Positions 28,240-37,307 of a stretch of DNA of 64,000 nucleotides are shown piece by piece. The first letter of the stretch is position 1. Each line of letters starts with the position of its first letter. Source of the stretch: Mongoliimonas terrestris (GTDB lineage Bacteria > Pseudomonadota > Alphaproteobacteria > Rhizobiales > Pleomorphomonadaceae). Below the pieces are notes generated by a model, which was not told where the DNA came from, searched no databases, and worked only from the letters and a program-made list of their open reading frames with translations. The translations under genes were made by a program, and so were the position numbers. Location: the NCBI RefSeq assembly GCF_001927285.1, contig NZ_MSIG01000002.1, positions 434,001 to 498,000 on the forward strand. The letters are read 5' to 3'.

Positions 28240-30693
28240 TCAGGGCGTCTTCAGCGGCACCTTGGGCACGAGGCTGCGGCGCGGCTTGTCGCCGCCGTCC
28301 GGGGCCGGGCCGCTGGAGGCCGCCGGCTTGGACGGCTTCTTCGGCGGACGGCGGGCGGCCTTCTTCTCCTCGGCCGCCTCCTCGCCCTCGACCTTGCGCT
28401 TCAGCGCCGGATCCGGGATGGAGTCGAGCTTGAGGCCGGTCTCGCCGTCTTCCAGCGTCTCCACCGAGACCTTCACCGTGCCGCCCTTCTTCAGGACGCC
28501 GAAGAGCACCGCGTCCGCGAGCGGGCGCTTGATGTACTCCTGGATCACGCGGCCGAGCGGACGGGCGCCCATGCGCTCGTCGTAGCCCTTGACGGCCAGC
28601 CAGTCGATCGCCTCGTCGGTCAGCTCGAACGTCACGTTGCGGTCGGCGAGCTGAGCCTCCAGCTGCATGACAAACTTCTGCACCACCGAGCGCACCACCT
28701 CGGCCGGCAGGGCGCCGAACGGGATGATGGCGTCAAGCCGGTTGCGGAATTCCGGCGTGAACAGGCGGTTGATCGCCTCCTCGTCGTCGCCTTCCCGCTT
28801 CGACCGGGTGAAGCCCACCGCCGCCTTGGCCATGTCGGCCGCGCCGGCATTGGTGGTCATGATCAGGATCACGTTGCGGAAGTCGACCTGCTTGCCGTTG
28901 TGGTCGGTCAGCTTGCCGTGGTCCATCACCTGCAGAAGGATGTTGAAGAGGTCCGGGTGGGCCTTCTCGATCTCGTCCAGCAGGAGGACGCAGTGCGGGT
29001 GCTGGTCGACGCCGTCGGTCAGCAGGCCGCCCTGGTCGAAGCCCACATAGCCCGGGGGCGCGCCGATGAGGCGGCTCACGGTGTGGCGCTCCATGTACTC
29101 CGACATGTCGAAGCGGATCATCTTGACGCCGAGCACCGCCGCCAGCTGACGGGCCACCTCGGTCTTGCCGACACCCGTGGGGCCGGAGAAGAGGTAGTTG
29201 CCGATCGGCTTCTCCGGCTCGCGCAGGCCCGCCCGGGCGAGCTTGATGGCCGACGCCAGCGTGGTGATGGCCTTCTCCTGGCCGTAGACGACGCGCTTCA
29301 GGCTCTGCTCCAGGTGCTCCAGCACCTCGGCGTCGTCCTTGGACACGCTCTTCGGCGGGATGCGGGCCATGGTGGCGATCGTGTTCTCGATCTCCTTGAC
29401 GCCGATGGTCTTCTTCCGGCGGTTCTCCGGCAGCAGCATCTGCGAGGCGCCCGTCTCGTCGATCACGTCGATCGCCTTGTCGGGCAGCTTGCGGTCGTTG
29501 ATGTAGCGGGCCGACAGTTCCACCGCCGCCTTGATGGCGTCGTTGGTGTAGCGGACGCGGTGGTAGTCCTCGAAGTAGGGCTTCAGGCCCTTCAGGATTT
29601 CGATGGCGTCCGGGATGGTCGGCTCGTTCACGTCGATCTTCTGGAAGCGCCGGACGAGGGCCCGGTCCTTCTCGAAGAACTGCCGGTATTCCTTGTAGGT
29701 GGTGGACCCGACGCAGCGCAGCGTGCCGGAGGCAAGAGCCGGCTTCAGGAGGTTGGACGCGTCCATGGCGCCGCCCGAGGTCGCGCCGGCGCCGATCACC
29801 GTGTGGATCTCGTCGATGAACATCACCGCGCCGGGATAGTTCTCGATCTCCTTGACGACCTGCTTCAGCCGCTCCTCGAAGTCGCCGCGGTAGCGGGTGC
29901 CGGCGAGAAGCGCGCCCATGTCGAGGGCGAAGATGGTGGAGCCCATCAGCACCTCCGGCACGTCGCCTTCGACGATCCGCTTGGCGAGGCCCTCGGCGAT
30001 GGCGGTCTTGCCGACGCCGGGATCGCCCACGTAGAGCGGGTTGTTCTTGGAGCGCCGGCAGAGCACCTGGATCGTCCGGTTGATCTCGTCGGCACGGCCG
30101 ATGAGCGGGTCGATCTTGCCCTTTTTGGCCTTCTCGTTGAGGTTGACGCAGTAAGCCTCGAGCGCGTCGGTCTTCTTCTTCTCGCCGCCCGGACCCTCGG
30201 TCGCCGCGGCGTCCTCGTCCGCGCCGCGCGCCGGACGGCTGTCCGACATGCCCGCCCGCTTGGCGATGCCGTGGCTGATGTAGTTGACCGCGTCGTAGCG
30301 GGTCATATCCTGCTCCTGCAGGAAGAAGGCCGCGTGGCTCTCCCGCTCGGCGAAGATGGCGACGAGCACATTGGCGCCCGTGACCTCGTCGCGCCCGGAC
30401 GACTGGACGTGGATGACCGCGCGCTGGATGACGCGCTGGAAGCCGGCGGTCGGCTTGGACTCCTCACCGAGTTCGGTGACGAGGTTGTCGAGTTCGGTGT
30501 CGACATACTCGACGAGATTGCGCCGCAGCAGGTCGAGATCGACGTTGCACGCCCGCATGACGGCGGCCGCGTCCTGGTCCTCGATCAAGGCCAGCAGCAG
30601 ATGTTCGAGCGTCGCATATTCCTGGCGCCGCTCATTGGCCAGGGCGAGGGCCTGGTGCAGGGCCTTTTCGAGGCTACGGGAGAATGACGGCAC
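28240..30693 (-). CDS. clpA: ATP-dependent Clp protease ATP-binding subunit ClpA
   Basis: Unfoldase that feeds ClpP and works with ClpS on N-degron substrates. It has 817 residues: a Clp_N domain, then two AAA modules with Walker [15 protein letters not shown] and [14 protein letters not shown], and a basic Pro/Lys-rich tail of about 60 residues, longer than in E. coli (758). The start is a GTG, with GAGGT 7 nt upstream. It lies 9 nt after clpS, its operon partner. clpP is not in the window. Confidence 0.95.
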   Translation of the reverse strand: MPSFSRSLEKALHQALALANERRQEYATLEHLLLALIEDQDAAAVMRACNVDLDLLRRNLVEYVDTELDNLVTELGEESKPTAGFQRVIQRAVIHVQSSGRDEVTGANVLVAIFAERESHAAFFLQEQDMTRYDAVNYISHGIAKRAGMSDSRPARGADEDAAATEGPGGEKKKTDALEAYCVNLNEKAKKGKIDPLIGRADEINRTIQVLCRRSKNNPLYVGDPGVGKTAIAEGLAKRIVEGDVPEVLMGSTIFALDMGALLAGTRYRGDFEERLKQVVKEIENYPGAVMFIDEIHTVIGAGATSGGAMDASNLLKPALASGTLRCVGSTTYKEYRQFFEKDRALVRRFQKIDVNEPTIPDAIEILKGLKPYFEDYHRVRYTNDAIKAAVELSARYINDRKLPDKAIDVIDETGASQMLLPENRRKKTIGVKEIENTIATMARIPPKSVSKDDAEVLEHLEQSLKRVVYGQEKAITTLASAIKLARAGLREPEKPIGNYLFSGPTGVGKTEVARQLAAVLGVKMIRFDMSEYMERHTVSRLIGAPPGYVGFDQGGLLTDGVDQHPHCVLLLDEIEKAHPDLFNILLQVMDHGKLTDHNGKQVDFRNVILIMTTNAGAADMAKAAVGFTRSKREGDDEEAINRLFTPEFRNRLDAIIPFGALPAEVVRSVVQKFVMQLEAQLADRNVTFELTDEAIDWLAVKGYDERMGARPLGRVIQEYIKRPLADAVLFGVLKKGGTVKVSVETLEDGETGLKLDSIPDPALKRKVEGEEAAEEKKAARRPPKKPSKPAASSGPAPDGGDKPRRSLVPKVPLKTP

Positions 30694-30702
30694 GGGCGTA
30701 CC

Positions 30703-31038
30703 TCACTTCTTTTCCATGACGCACTGCAGAGGGTGCTGATGACGCCGGGCGAAATCCATCACCTGGGTGACCTTCGTCTCGGCCACTTCGTAGGTGTAGA
30801 CCCCGCATTCCCCGACGCCGTGATGATGTACGTGGAGCATGATCCGGGTCGCTTCTTCCCGCCCCTTGTTGAAGAAGCGCTCCAACACATGCACGACGAA
30901 CTCCATGGGCGTGTAGTCGTCGTTCAGAATGAGAACGCGGTACATGCTCGGCTTCTTGGTCTTCGGCCGCGTTTTCGTAACGACGCCGGTGCCGTTGTCG
31001 TTGTCGTCAGACTCGTTCCGGCGGTTGTCTTTGCTCAT
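30703..31038 (-). CDS. clpS: ATP-dependent Clp protease adaptor ClpS
   Basis: Delivers N-end-rule substrates to ClpA. It has 111 residues: a flexible acidic N-terminal tail (residues about 1-30), then the folded domain with [19 protein letters not shown] and the pocket residues of [19 protein letters not shown]. The upstream open frame is not conserved. It is immediately followed by clpA. Confidence 0.95.
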   Translation of the reverse strand: MSKDNRRNESDDNDNGTGVVTKTRPKTKKPSMYRVLILNDDYTPMEFVVHVLERFFNKGREEATRIMLHVHHHGVGECGVYTYEVAETKVTQVMDFARRHQHPLQCVMEKK

Positions 31039-31433
31039 CGTGACCGCAAAGCCTGTCTCTTCTCGGTAATCGCCGACCCGACGCTGATGGGTTTCGCTCC
31101 ACCCGTCGGGGAGACGGGCGGGACGGGACGCGCTCGGCTTGGACCAGACCGGCTCTCCCGAACCGGTCGCGACAGACGGCCCGAGCGGCCTCGGCAGAAC
31201 CCCATATAGGGTGCCCCCTTCATCCAAAACAGGTCGGCTTCGGTTCCTCATGTTGAGGGAGTCGAACACGTCCCGCGGCGTTTGTGAAGACGAGACTTTC
31301 ATCGACGTTGCCACAGGTGTTCCGCGGCGGACGCGCGCCTTCCGGGCAAACGGAAAGAGGCCCGGTGCAGGGCACCGAGCCTCTCAATTCCGCGTGATGA
31401 ACGCCTGGCGTCGCCCGTCGACGGGCGCCGGCC
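31039..31433. other. Intergenic region between clpS and the phasin gene
   Basis: No gene is supported. It contains the clpS upstream region and the phasin terminator at 31357-31385; nothing else could be recognised. Confidence 0.5.
31357..31385 (-). terminator. Terminator after the phasin gene
   Basis: A 13-bp stem (AGAGGCTCGGTGC/GCACCGGGCCTCT, one wobble) with a 3-nt loop. The minus-strand tail is TTCCGTTTG, 49 nt past the phasin stop. Confidence 0.65.
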
Positions 31434-31766
31434 TTACTTGGCGAACTTGACGCCGAAGCTCTCGTACGGCTTCACCATCTCCTTGGCGAGGTCCATGTAG
31501 AGTTCGGTCATCTTGGTGGCCTGACCGACCGCTTCCTCGTAGGACTTCTTGAGGAATTCCGACTGGATCTCCATCACGGCGTCGAGCGACTTGGCGCCCA
31601 TCAGCTTCTCGCCATGCTTGCTGAAGTCCTCGACGGACTTCTTGGAGTAGTCGGTCGCCTCGACGGCGATCGCCTGGAAGCCCTTCGACACGACGCCGGC
31701 CGACTTGATGGCGTTCTCCATGTTGTCCTTGATCAGCTTCTGGACGTCTTCATAGCCATTGGTCAT
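31434..31766 (-). CDS. phaP: Phasin family protein
   Basis: Amphipathic helical protein of the Phasin_2 family that coats polyhydroxyalkanoate granules. It has 110 residues, nearly all predicted alpha helix and low in Cys, with the family block GFQAIAVEATDYSKKSVEDF and a closing YMDLAKEMVKPYE. AAGGGAA precedes the ATG. A near-consensus promoter and a PhaR-like palindrome lie upstream, and a terminator follows, so it is a monocistronic, regulated gene. PHA synthase genes are not in the window, so the gene symbol is by family. Confidence 0.85.
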   Translation of the reverse strand: MTNGYEDVQKLIKDNMENAIKSAGVVSKGFQAIAVEATDYSKKSVEDFSKHGEKLMGAKSLDAVMEIQSEFLKKSYEEAVGQATKMTELYMDLAKEMVKPYESFGVKFAK

Positions 31767-31850
31767 CGGGGCATTCCCTTGCGCTGCTGGATGTCGGTCT
31801 CCCGATCCGCACTGCACAGTCCATGCGCAGTTCCGCTCGGGGTTGTGCGG

Positions 31851-31878
31851 ATTATATGCAATGCCACAGGTCCGTCAA
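31851..31878 (-). promoter_or_regulatory. Near-consensus sigma-70 promoter of the phasin gene
   Basis: On the minus strand TTGACG (31873-31878) and TATAAT (31851-31856) are spaced by 16 bp. This is the best housekeeping promoter in the window, and implies strong transcription starting about 75 nt before the phasin ATG. Confidence 0.75.
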
Positions 31879-31884
31879 GATTTT

Positions 31885-31899
31885 TTGTGCAGCGCACAA
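31885..31899. promoter_or_regulatory. Palindrome TTGTGC-AGC-GCACAA, candidate PhaR operator
   Basis: A perfect 6+6 bp inverted repeat lying 6 bp upstream of the phasin -35 box. Extra GCACAA half-sites occur near the start of transcription (around 31843). PhaR regulators of alphaproteobacteria bind TGC-rich palindromes at phasin promoters, so this is a plausible site; no binding is shown. Confidence 0.5.
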
Positions 31900-32260
31900 C
31901 AGAAACCAAGGACTATGAGACGAAGGTCGACCCGCCGGCCTCCTCTATAGACGGCCCGCCCGGGGAGGATGGGCGCCCTCTGGTCGGCTTGGCACAAGCA
32001 AGCCGGCTCAGGCTGGAAAGCAGTGGCGGACCGGTGGTCGGCACCGCCGCCGAACCCGAGCCGATCATCCGACGGCCCCGCTTCCGCTCGCGCTGCGCCG
32101 CAACAGGACCGTTTAACTTTACCGAATGGTAACCGCGATCCCTCTACCTTGACCGTCATGGGGGCACGGCCTCCGGGGGTGCCTTTGCGGTCACCCGCCG
32201 AGGCTGCCGATCGCAGGCGACGAGGTCGGCTGTCGGACGAACTCGCTCAACCGCGGGGAT
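31900..32260. other. Intergenic region upstream of the D,D-carboxypeptidase
   Basis: No gene is supported in this 360-base stretch. It must hold the promoter of the carboxypeptidase gene, but no convincing box pair was found. Confidence 0.4.
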
Positions 32261-33838
32261 GTGCACGTGTTTTGTAAGCGTTTCCAGGTCAATCCGCGCG
32301 TTCGCGTCGCGGTTCGTGGTGTGGCTGCGGCGGTTCTCGCCCTCGGCATGGTGGCCGCGGCCCCGAAGATCAGCGAAGCCAATCCGAAATATGCGGCGAT
32401 CGTGGTGGATACCGCGACCGGCAGCGTCCTCTATGAGGCGAACCCGGACGCGCGCCGCTATCCGGCCTCGCTGACCAAGATGATGACGCTCTATGTCCTC
32501 TTCGAGGATCTGGAGCGGGGTCGCTTCAAGCTGAGCTCCGAGTTGAAGGTGTCGAAGAACGCGGCCGCGCAGGCGCCGTCGAAGCTCGGCCTGCGGGCCG
32601 GCGGCACCATCAACGTGGAGGACGCCATCAAGGCGCTGGTGACCAAGTCGGCGAACGACGCGGCGGCGGCCATCGGCGAGAACGTCTCCGGCTCCATCCC
32701 GGCCTTCGCGGAACGGATGACCCGCACGGCCCATGCCATCGGCATGCGCTCCACGCGGTTCCGCAACGCCAACGGCCTGCCGGACAACGGGCAGTACACC
32801 ACCGCGCGCGACATGATGAAGCTCGGCGTCGCCCTGCAGGTTCGCTTCCCGCGCTACTACGAGTTCTTCAAGACCCGCTCCTTCGCTTTCCGCGGCCGGG
32901 TCTACGGCAACCACAACAACCTGCTCGGCAACGTGGCGGGCGTGGACGGCATCAAGACCGGCTACATCAACGCCTCCGGCTTCAATCTGGTGAGTTCGGT
33001 AAAGCGCGACGGCCGCAAGATCGTCGCCGTGGTGATGGGCGGACGCACCGCCCGGTCCCGCGACGCCCACATGGTGCAACTCATCAACACCTATCTGCCG
33101 AAGGCGAGCCGCGGCCGCGGCTACGACCAGGATCTGGTGGCGGCGGTGAAGTCCGCCCCCCGGGTCGCCGCCTCGGTGCCGCATCCGGAACCGGCGGCGC
33201 TCGCCGGCCTCGGCACCCATCCGACGCCGGAAGCCCGCCCGTCCATGCCCACGATGGCGTCCGTCGATCCGGCCGACAGCTTCGGCCAGGCGCGCCTGCC
33301 GCGGGTGCTGACCATGGCCGAGGCCACCTTGCCGTCGTCCGCGGCGGAAGCCTTCGCCGACGTCGCCGCCATGGAGCAGGGCTCCACCGACGAGGGCGAA
33401 CTGGAAGGCGAGACCCAGGACCTTCTCGGCGAGATGATCGCCCGCAAGACGGGGGTTCCCGCCGCCACGGAGATCGCCGCCCTGGCGCCGGCCCCGGTGG
33501 TTCCGGTTCCGCCGGCGAGTGTGCCCGCCGCGCCGCGCAAGATCGCGACCGCGTCGGTCGCCGCCGCCCCGGCCGCGCCCCGCGCCGCCGCCAGCGGCTG
33601 GCTGATCCAGATCGGTGCGGTGGGCGACCAGACCGCCGCCGAGGCGCTGCTTCAGAAGGCCCGGGCGAAGGCTGCCTCGGCGCTGGCCGGCGCCGATCCG
33701 GTGACCGAGCCCTTCGCCAAGGGCGGCCAGACCTACGTGCGCGCCCGGTTTGCCGGCTTTGCCAACGAGAAGCAGGCGCAGAAGGCCTGCGCCCAGCTGA
33801 AGAAGAACGACTTCGCCTGCTACGCGCTGCGGCTCTGA
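32261..33838 (+). CDS. D-alanyl-D-alanine carboxypeptidase with C-terminal SPOR domain
   Basis: Class C low-molecular-mass penicillin-binding protein (peptidase S11) that trims pentapeptides. It has 525 residues from a GTG. A signal/anchor covers about 14-40. The active-site Ser70 is in SLTK (70-73), SAN is at 130-132 and KTG at 232-234. An Ala/Pro-rich linker precedes a SPOR domain (about 445-525, WLIQIGAVGD), which would direct it to denuded septal glycan. The S11-SPOR fusion is characteristic of Rhizobiales. The start is uncertain because the ribosome site is weak. Confidence 0.92.
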   Translation: MHVFCKRFQVNPRVRVAVRGVAAAVLALGMVAAAPKISEANPKYAAIVVDTATGSVLYEANPDARRYPASLTKMMTLYVLFEDLERGRFKLSSELKVSKNAAAQAPSKLGLRAGGTINVEDAIKALVTKSANDAAAAIGENVSGSIPAFAERMTRTAHAIGMRSTRFRNANGLPDNGQYTTARDMMKLGVALQVRFPRYYEFFKTRSFAFRGRVYGNHNNLLGNVAGVDGIKTGYINASGFNLVSSVKRDGRKIVAVVMGGRTARSRDAHMVQLINTYLPKASRGRGYDQDLVAAVKSAPRVAASVPHPEPAALAGLGTHPTPEARPSMPTMASVDPADSFGQARLPRVLTMAEATLPSSAAEAFADVAAMEQGSTDEGELEGETQDLLGEMIARKTGVPAATEIAALAPAPVVPVPPASVPAAPRKIATASVAAAPAAPRAAASGWLIQIGAVGDQTAAEALLQKARAKAASALAGADPVTEPFAKGGQTYVRARFAGFANEKQAQKACAQLKKNDFACYALRL

Positions 33839-33899
33839 GCCGCCGCGCCGGGCGTCCGGTCCACCCTTTGTCCCGCGAATTTGTGTGCGCGTTCGGGAG

Positions 33900-34610
33900 C
33901 TAGCGATGTTTGGAGAGAAGACGGTCCTTGGCTTCGTTGATCCGCGCCGCCAGGAAGGTGGAGCCGCCGTGGTCGGGATGAACCTTCTTCATCAGCCGGC
34001 GGTGGGCGGCCCGGATCTCGGGCTCTCCGGCGCCCTTCTGAAGCCCAAGGATCTGGTACGCTTCCTCCTCGCTCATGGCGCCCGCGTACGCCGGTCCACG
34101 CTCCCCCGCTGCGGCGTCAGCCTTCATGTGCTCGCGCCAACGGGGCATCCGGCGGTCGAGATATGCCTCCAGGAGCGCCCGGCTCTCCGCGTCGCCGGCG
34201 ATCTCCGCCGCTAGCCGACCGAGCGACGAGAGGCCGAGACCGTCGAGGTCCCGGCCCTCGAACGAGCCGGCGAGGACGCGCCCGGTCATCTTTCCCGTGT
34301 CGTGGTGAAGCTCCATCTCCAGCGCCGCCGAGCGCACCATGGACACCCGCCCGGCGGCGGCCTTCCGGCCCCGGACCCGGCGGTTGGGCGTGAAGAAGCC
34401 CTGGCCGTAGAGCATCAGGAGCGCGAAGCCGATCGGCACGGCAAGGCCGATCCGCCCGGTGACGGCGAGCGCGATGGTGACCATCACGCCGATGAGGAGC
34501 ATGGCCGTGCGTCCACTGGACAGGATCGCGGATGGCTTCGCGTTCACGAACCACCGCACCCCGACCAGTACGACCGCCAATCCGATGAGTCCGAGCAAGA
34601 ATAGGTTCAT
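33900..34610 (-). CDS. Membrane protein with C-terminal J domain (DnaJ-like)
   Basis: The 236-residue protein has three hydrophobic segments in the first about 75 residues, a basic linker (NRRVRGRKAAAGRVS), a middle helical region, and a C-terminal J domain of about 50 residues with HPD at 211-213 followed by HGGST. The order matches TIM14/Pam18-like bacterial DnaJ proteins, which stimulate DnaK at the membrane. No DnaK or TIM44 gene is adjacent. It is the downstream partner of the VWA gene, 97 nt away. Confidence 0.82.
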   Translation of the reverse strand: MNLFLLGLIGLAVVLVGVRWFVNAKPSAILSSGRTAMLLIGVMVTIALAVTGRIGLAVPIGFALLMLYGQGFFTPNRRVRGRKAAAGRVSMVRSAALEMELHHDTGKMTGRVLAGSFEGRDLDGLGLSSLGRLAAEIAGDAESRALLEAYLDRRMPRWREHMKADAAAGERGPAYAGAMSEEEAYQILGLQKGAGEPEIRAAHRRLMKKVHPDHGGSTFLAARINEAKDRLLSKHR

Positions 34611-34707
34611 GCCGATCCGCGGGGTCGGTCCGCCGAGTCCGATGGTCCGCCCGCATGTCCTCCCATATCAGTTCTAGCACGCGCATCCGGCGCGCCAAGC
34701 GCCGCCG

Positions 34708-35487
34708 TCAAGATTTCATCGCCCCGATCAGCGCGCGGGCCGATCCGTCGCGGGCGGCGAGCGCCTCCAAGGCGGCCATCCCGCCGGTCGCATAGGCGGC
34801 GACGCCGCGAAGGAGGCCCTTCAGGGTTTCGGCGGCGGCGGCGTCGAACCGCACGTGCGCGCCCTTGGTGAGGCGGGCGATCTCTTCGAAGGCCGCAAGG
34901 GCGGACGGGTCGCGACCCTCCTGGAACAGGAAGGCCTTGGTGCCGAAGAGCGACAAGGTGCCGGCGGCGGCGGCAAGATCGTCGACCCGCTCCTCCATGG
35001 CGTCGCCTACGTAGACGAGAGCCGCGACCTTGCGGTTCCGCGATTCGGCGATGGTGTGGCTCAGCACCTTGCCGATCTGCGTGTGGCCGCCGCGGCAGTC
35101 GATCTTCCCCATCAACGCCTGAAGCGTGCGGGCGTCCCTCACGAACTTCGACGCGCGGCATTCGCCGAAGCCGCGGAAGTAGACCAGTTGCACGTCGAGC
35201 CCGCCGACCCGCGCGGCTTCCTGGAACATCTCGGCCTGCCAGGCCGCGGCCCGGTCCCAGGTGGGCTGCCGGCTCATGGTGGCGTCGAGCGCGAACACGA
35301 TGCGCGCGCGATCCTCGCCCGCGACGGGCGCGGGCGCTTCGGCCGCCGCGTCGAGAAAGGCCGCGATGGCGGACGGGTCGGACCGGGCAACCGGTTGGTC
35401 CGCCGCGGGCGCCGGTGGCCGCGCGGTCGGCGCCCGGTCGGGCGTGCGGGTCGGCGCCCTGTCGGGCGTGGAGGTCGTCTTCTTCAT
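34708..35487 (-). CDS. VWA domain-containing protein
   Basis: The 259-residue protein has a Pro/Thr/Arg-rich N-terminal stretch (about 1-55) and a von Willebrand A-like fold. The metal site is a variant DxTxS (Asp68, Thr70, Ser72), with GGHTQIGKVLSH as the second loop and YVGDAMEERVDDL as the third. No signal peptide is seen, so it is cytoplasmic. Genes of this type next to a membrane J-domain gene recur in Rhizobiales, to my knowledge without an assigned role. Confidence 0.78.
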   Translation of the reverse strand: MKKTTSTPDRAPTRTPDRAPTARPPAPAADQPVARSDPSAIAAFLDAAAEAPAPVAGEDRARIVFALDATMSRQPTWDRAAAWQAEMFQEAARVGGLDVQLVYFRGFGECRASKFVRDARTLQALMGKIDCRGGHTQIGKVLSHTIAESRNRKVAALVYVGDAMEERVDDLAAAAGTLSLFGTKAFLFQEGRDPSALAAFEEIARLTKGAHVRFDAAAAETLKGLLRGVAAYATGGMAALEALAARDGSARALIGAMKS

Positions 35488-35629
35488 GATCCGTTTCCGA
35501 TCCGACCGGGCGAGGCCCGGGCGTTAGGGCGGGCTTAACGGCTCCGCCCGGACTCTCGTGTCTTCCAGCCTTCAAGGTGGGGCGCATCGACCGTCCTGTC
35601 CACCAAGGGAGCCCCGGGGGCCACCGGCC

Positions 35630-36622
35630 ATGTCCAGCGTCTCGTCCCCTACCCTTCTGGCGAATTTCTTCCGCGCCACCTCGGCGACGGACCTTTTCAG
35701 CGCGCGCTCCACCTACGCGGAACGCAAGTCCACGGCCGGCCCGGTGGACACGGTGGCGATCTCGGACGAGGCGAACATGCTGTTCGGGGTCCATCGCGCC
35801 ATGTCGCTGATGCAGATGTTCTCCCGCGCGGGCATCGACCAGTCGAGCCAGATCGCCGAACTGCAGGAGATGACCGAGGACGGCTTCGACACCTATGTGA
35901 GCGTGCCGACGGACAACCTCGTCATCTTCGGATCGTCGACGAGCCGGAACCAGAAGTACGAGACGCTCGCCAACGCGCGGGTGTGGACGGGCGGCGGCGC
36001 CGACACCGTGACGGCCGGGTCGGCCTCGGAGGTCTTCCTCGGCGTCGGAGCCGACACGGCCGAGGTCGGCGACAGCGCGCTGGTGGACGGCGAGGACGGC
36101 GACGACACCTTGACCGCCGGCGCCAACAGCGTGGTGGTCGGCGGGGCCGGCGAGGACACGCTGACCGCCAGCTCCCAGAGTGAGATCTACGGCGGCGACG
36201 GCAACGACACCATCACCGCGGGCGCGCTGAACTGGGTGGAGGCCGGCGAAGGCGACGACACGGTCACCGCCATCGGCGACGAGGCGGAGGTCTGGGGCCA
36301 GGCCGGCAACGACACGCTGACCGTCGCCGGAAATTCGACGGTCTCGGGTGGTGTCGGCGACGATGCGATCGTGCTGACCGGCGACGATTCGACCGTGCTT
36401 TTCGGGACGGACCATGGCTCCGACACGGTGCGGGGCTCCGTGTCGTCCACGCTGAAGTTCGGCGAGGGATTCCAGGCGAAGACGCTGGCCGTGAAGGTGG
36501 AGGGCGACGACCTGATCATCGCCTTCTCGGGCCGGGAGGAGACGATCACGTACAAGGACTACAAGGGATCGTCCCCCTCGCTGGTCTTTGCCGACGGCAC
36601 CACCTTCAGCCTGAAGTTCTGA
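35630..36622 (+). CDS. Small RTX-like calcium-binding repeat protein
   Basis: The 330-residue protein has no signal peptide. Residues about 118-260 contain about seven Gly/Asp-rich turns (GGADT, GEDGDDTLTAG, GGAGEDTLTA, GGDGNDTITAG, GQAGNDTLT, GGVGDDAIVL), spaced by about 20 residues rather than 9, so each calcium-type turn alternates with a plain strand. The C-terminus (DDLIIAFSGREETITYKDY then FADGTTFSL) is the haemolysin-related C-terminal domain that often carries a type I secretion signal. No ABC exporter is nearby. An upstream in-frame ATG at 35558 is less likely. Confidence 0.75.
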   Translation: MSSVSSPTLLANFFRATSATDLFSARSTYAERKSTAGPVDTVAISDEANMLFGVHRAMSLMQMFSRAGIDQSSQIAELQEMTEDGFDTYVSVPTDNLVIFGSSTSRNQKYETLANARVWTGGGADTVTAGSASEVFLGVGADTAEVGDSALVDGEDGDDTLTAGANSVVVGGAGEDTLTASSQSEIYGGDGNDTITAGALNWVEAGEGDDTVTAIGDEAEVWGQAGNDTLTVAGNSTVSGGVGDDAIVLTGDDSTVLFGTDHGSDTVRGSVSSTLKFGEGFQAKTLAVKVEGDDLIIAFSGREETITYKDYKGSSPSLVFADGTTFSLKF

Positions 36623-36639
36623 CGCGAGTCGGAGCCCGG

Positions 36640-37035
36640 TCAGGGCCGGCGGGCGATCATGTCGATCTCCACGAGAGCGCCGACCGCGAGGCCCGAGACG
36701 CCGATCGTGGTGCGGCCCGGCAGTTTGCCCTCCTCGAAAAAGGCCTTGTAAGTGGCGTTCATGGCCGCGTAGTCGCGATCGAAGTGCGTGAGATAGATCC
36801 GCACGAAGGTGACGTTCTGAAGGCCGAGGTCGAGGCCGCCGAGCACCAGCTTCAGGTTCTCCATCACCCGTGCGGTCTGGGCCTCGATGCCCTCCGGCAG
36901 CGGACGGTCCGGCTCGCCCGGATAGGTCGGCATCTGGCCGGTGAGGAAGACCCAGCCATCCGCCTCCACCGCGTGGGAGAAGGGCGCCACCGGACGGGGG
37001 CCGGAGGCGATCATGTGGTGGATGGGCAGGGACAT
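36640..37035 (-). CDS. RidA family protein (reactive intermediate deaminase)
   Basis: Trimeric YjgF/YER057c/UK114-fold protein of 131 residues that hydrolyses imine/enamine intermediates of PLP enzymes. Family blocks include VFLTGQMPTYPGE, a central VMENLKLVLGGLDL, and the C-terminal GRTTIGVSGLAVGALVEIDM holding the conserved Arg. AAGGAG lies 8 nt before the ATG. It converges on the RTX-like gene with a 17-nt gap. Confidence 0.87.
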   Translation of the reverse strand: MSLPIHHMIASGPRPVAPFSHAVEADGWVFLTGQMPTYPGEPDRPLPEGIEAQTARVMENLKLVLGGLDLGLQNVTFVRIYLTHFDRDYAAMNATYKAFFEEGKLPGRTTIGVSGLAVGALVEIDMIARRP

Positions 37036-37140
37036 GCGCGGGCTCCTTCGCGGGCGGGGATTCGGGCGGAGCGTAGCGGATGGGGCGGCGGTGTCGAGAG
37101 CCGCCGCCGGCTCGGGTTTGGCTTTTGACCGTCGGTCGAC

Positions 37141-37246
37141 GCCGTCACCCAGGTGCCAAGCCGGGGGTCAGCCGCTCGAATGCGTCGCCGCAACGGCACC
37201 GCGGATCGAACGTCGGCTGGGTCCCGGCTTTCGCCGGGACGACGGC
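37141..37246. repeat. REP/BIME-like palindromic repeat, copy 1
   Basis: The right unit is a perfect GTCCCGGC/GCCGGGAC hairpin (37221-37240, loop TTTC) preceded by CTGG and followed by GACGGC. About 70 bp to the left, a degenerate unit (GCCGTCACCC then GCCGGGGGTCAGCC) lies in the opposite orientation. Copies 2 and 3 have the same layout. It may also act as a transcript end for pccB. Confidence 0.6.
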
Positions 37247-37307
37247 CTCATTTCGATGCGCCGTGCCTCTCCCCTGACGATCAAACGCCGCCCGGCCGGC
37301 ATCCCGC

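Noticed and set aside
26821..30687. 1288-residue plus-strand open frame
   Set aside because: Runs antisense through clpA and in a second frame of the antiporter; composition is the Arg/Gly/Ala shadow expected from GC-rich third positions.
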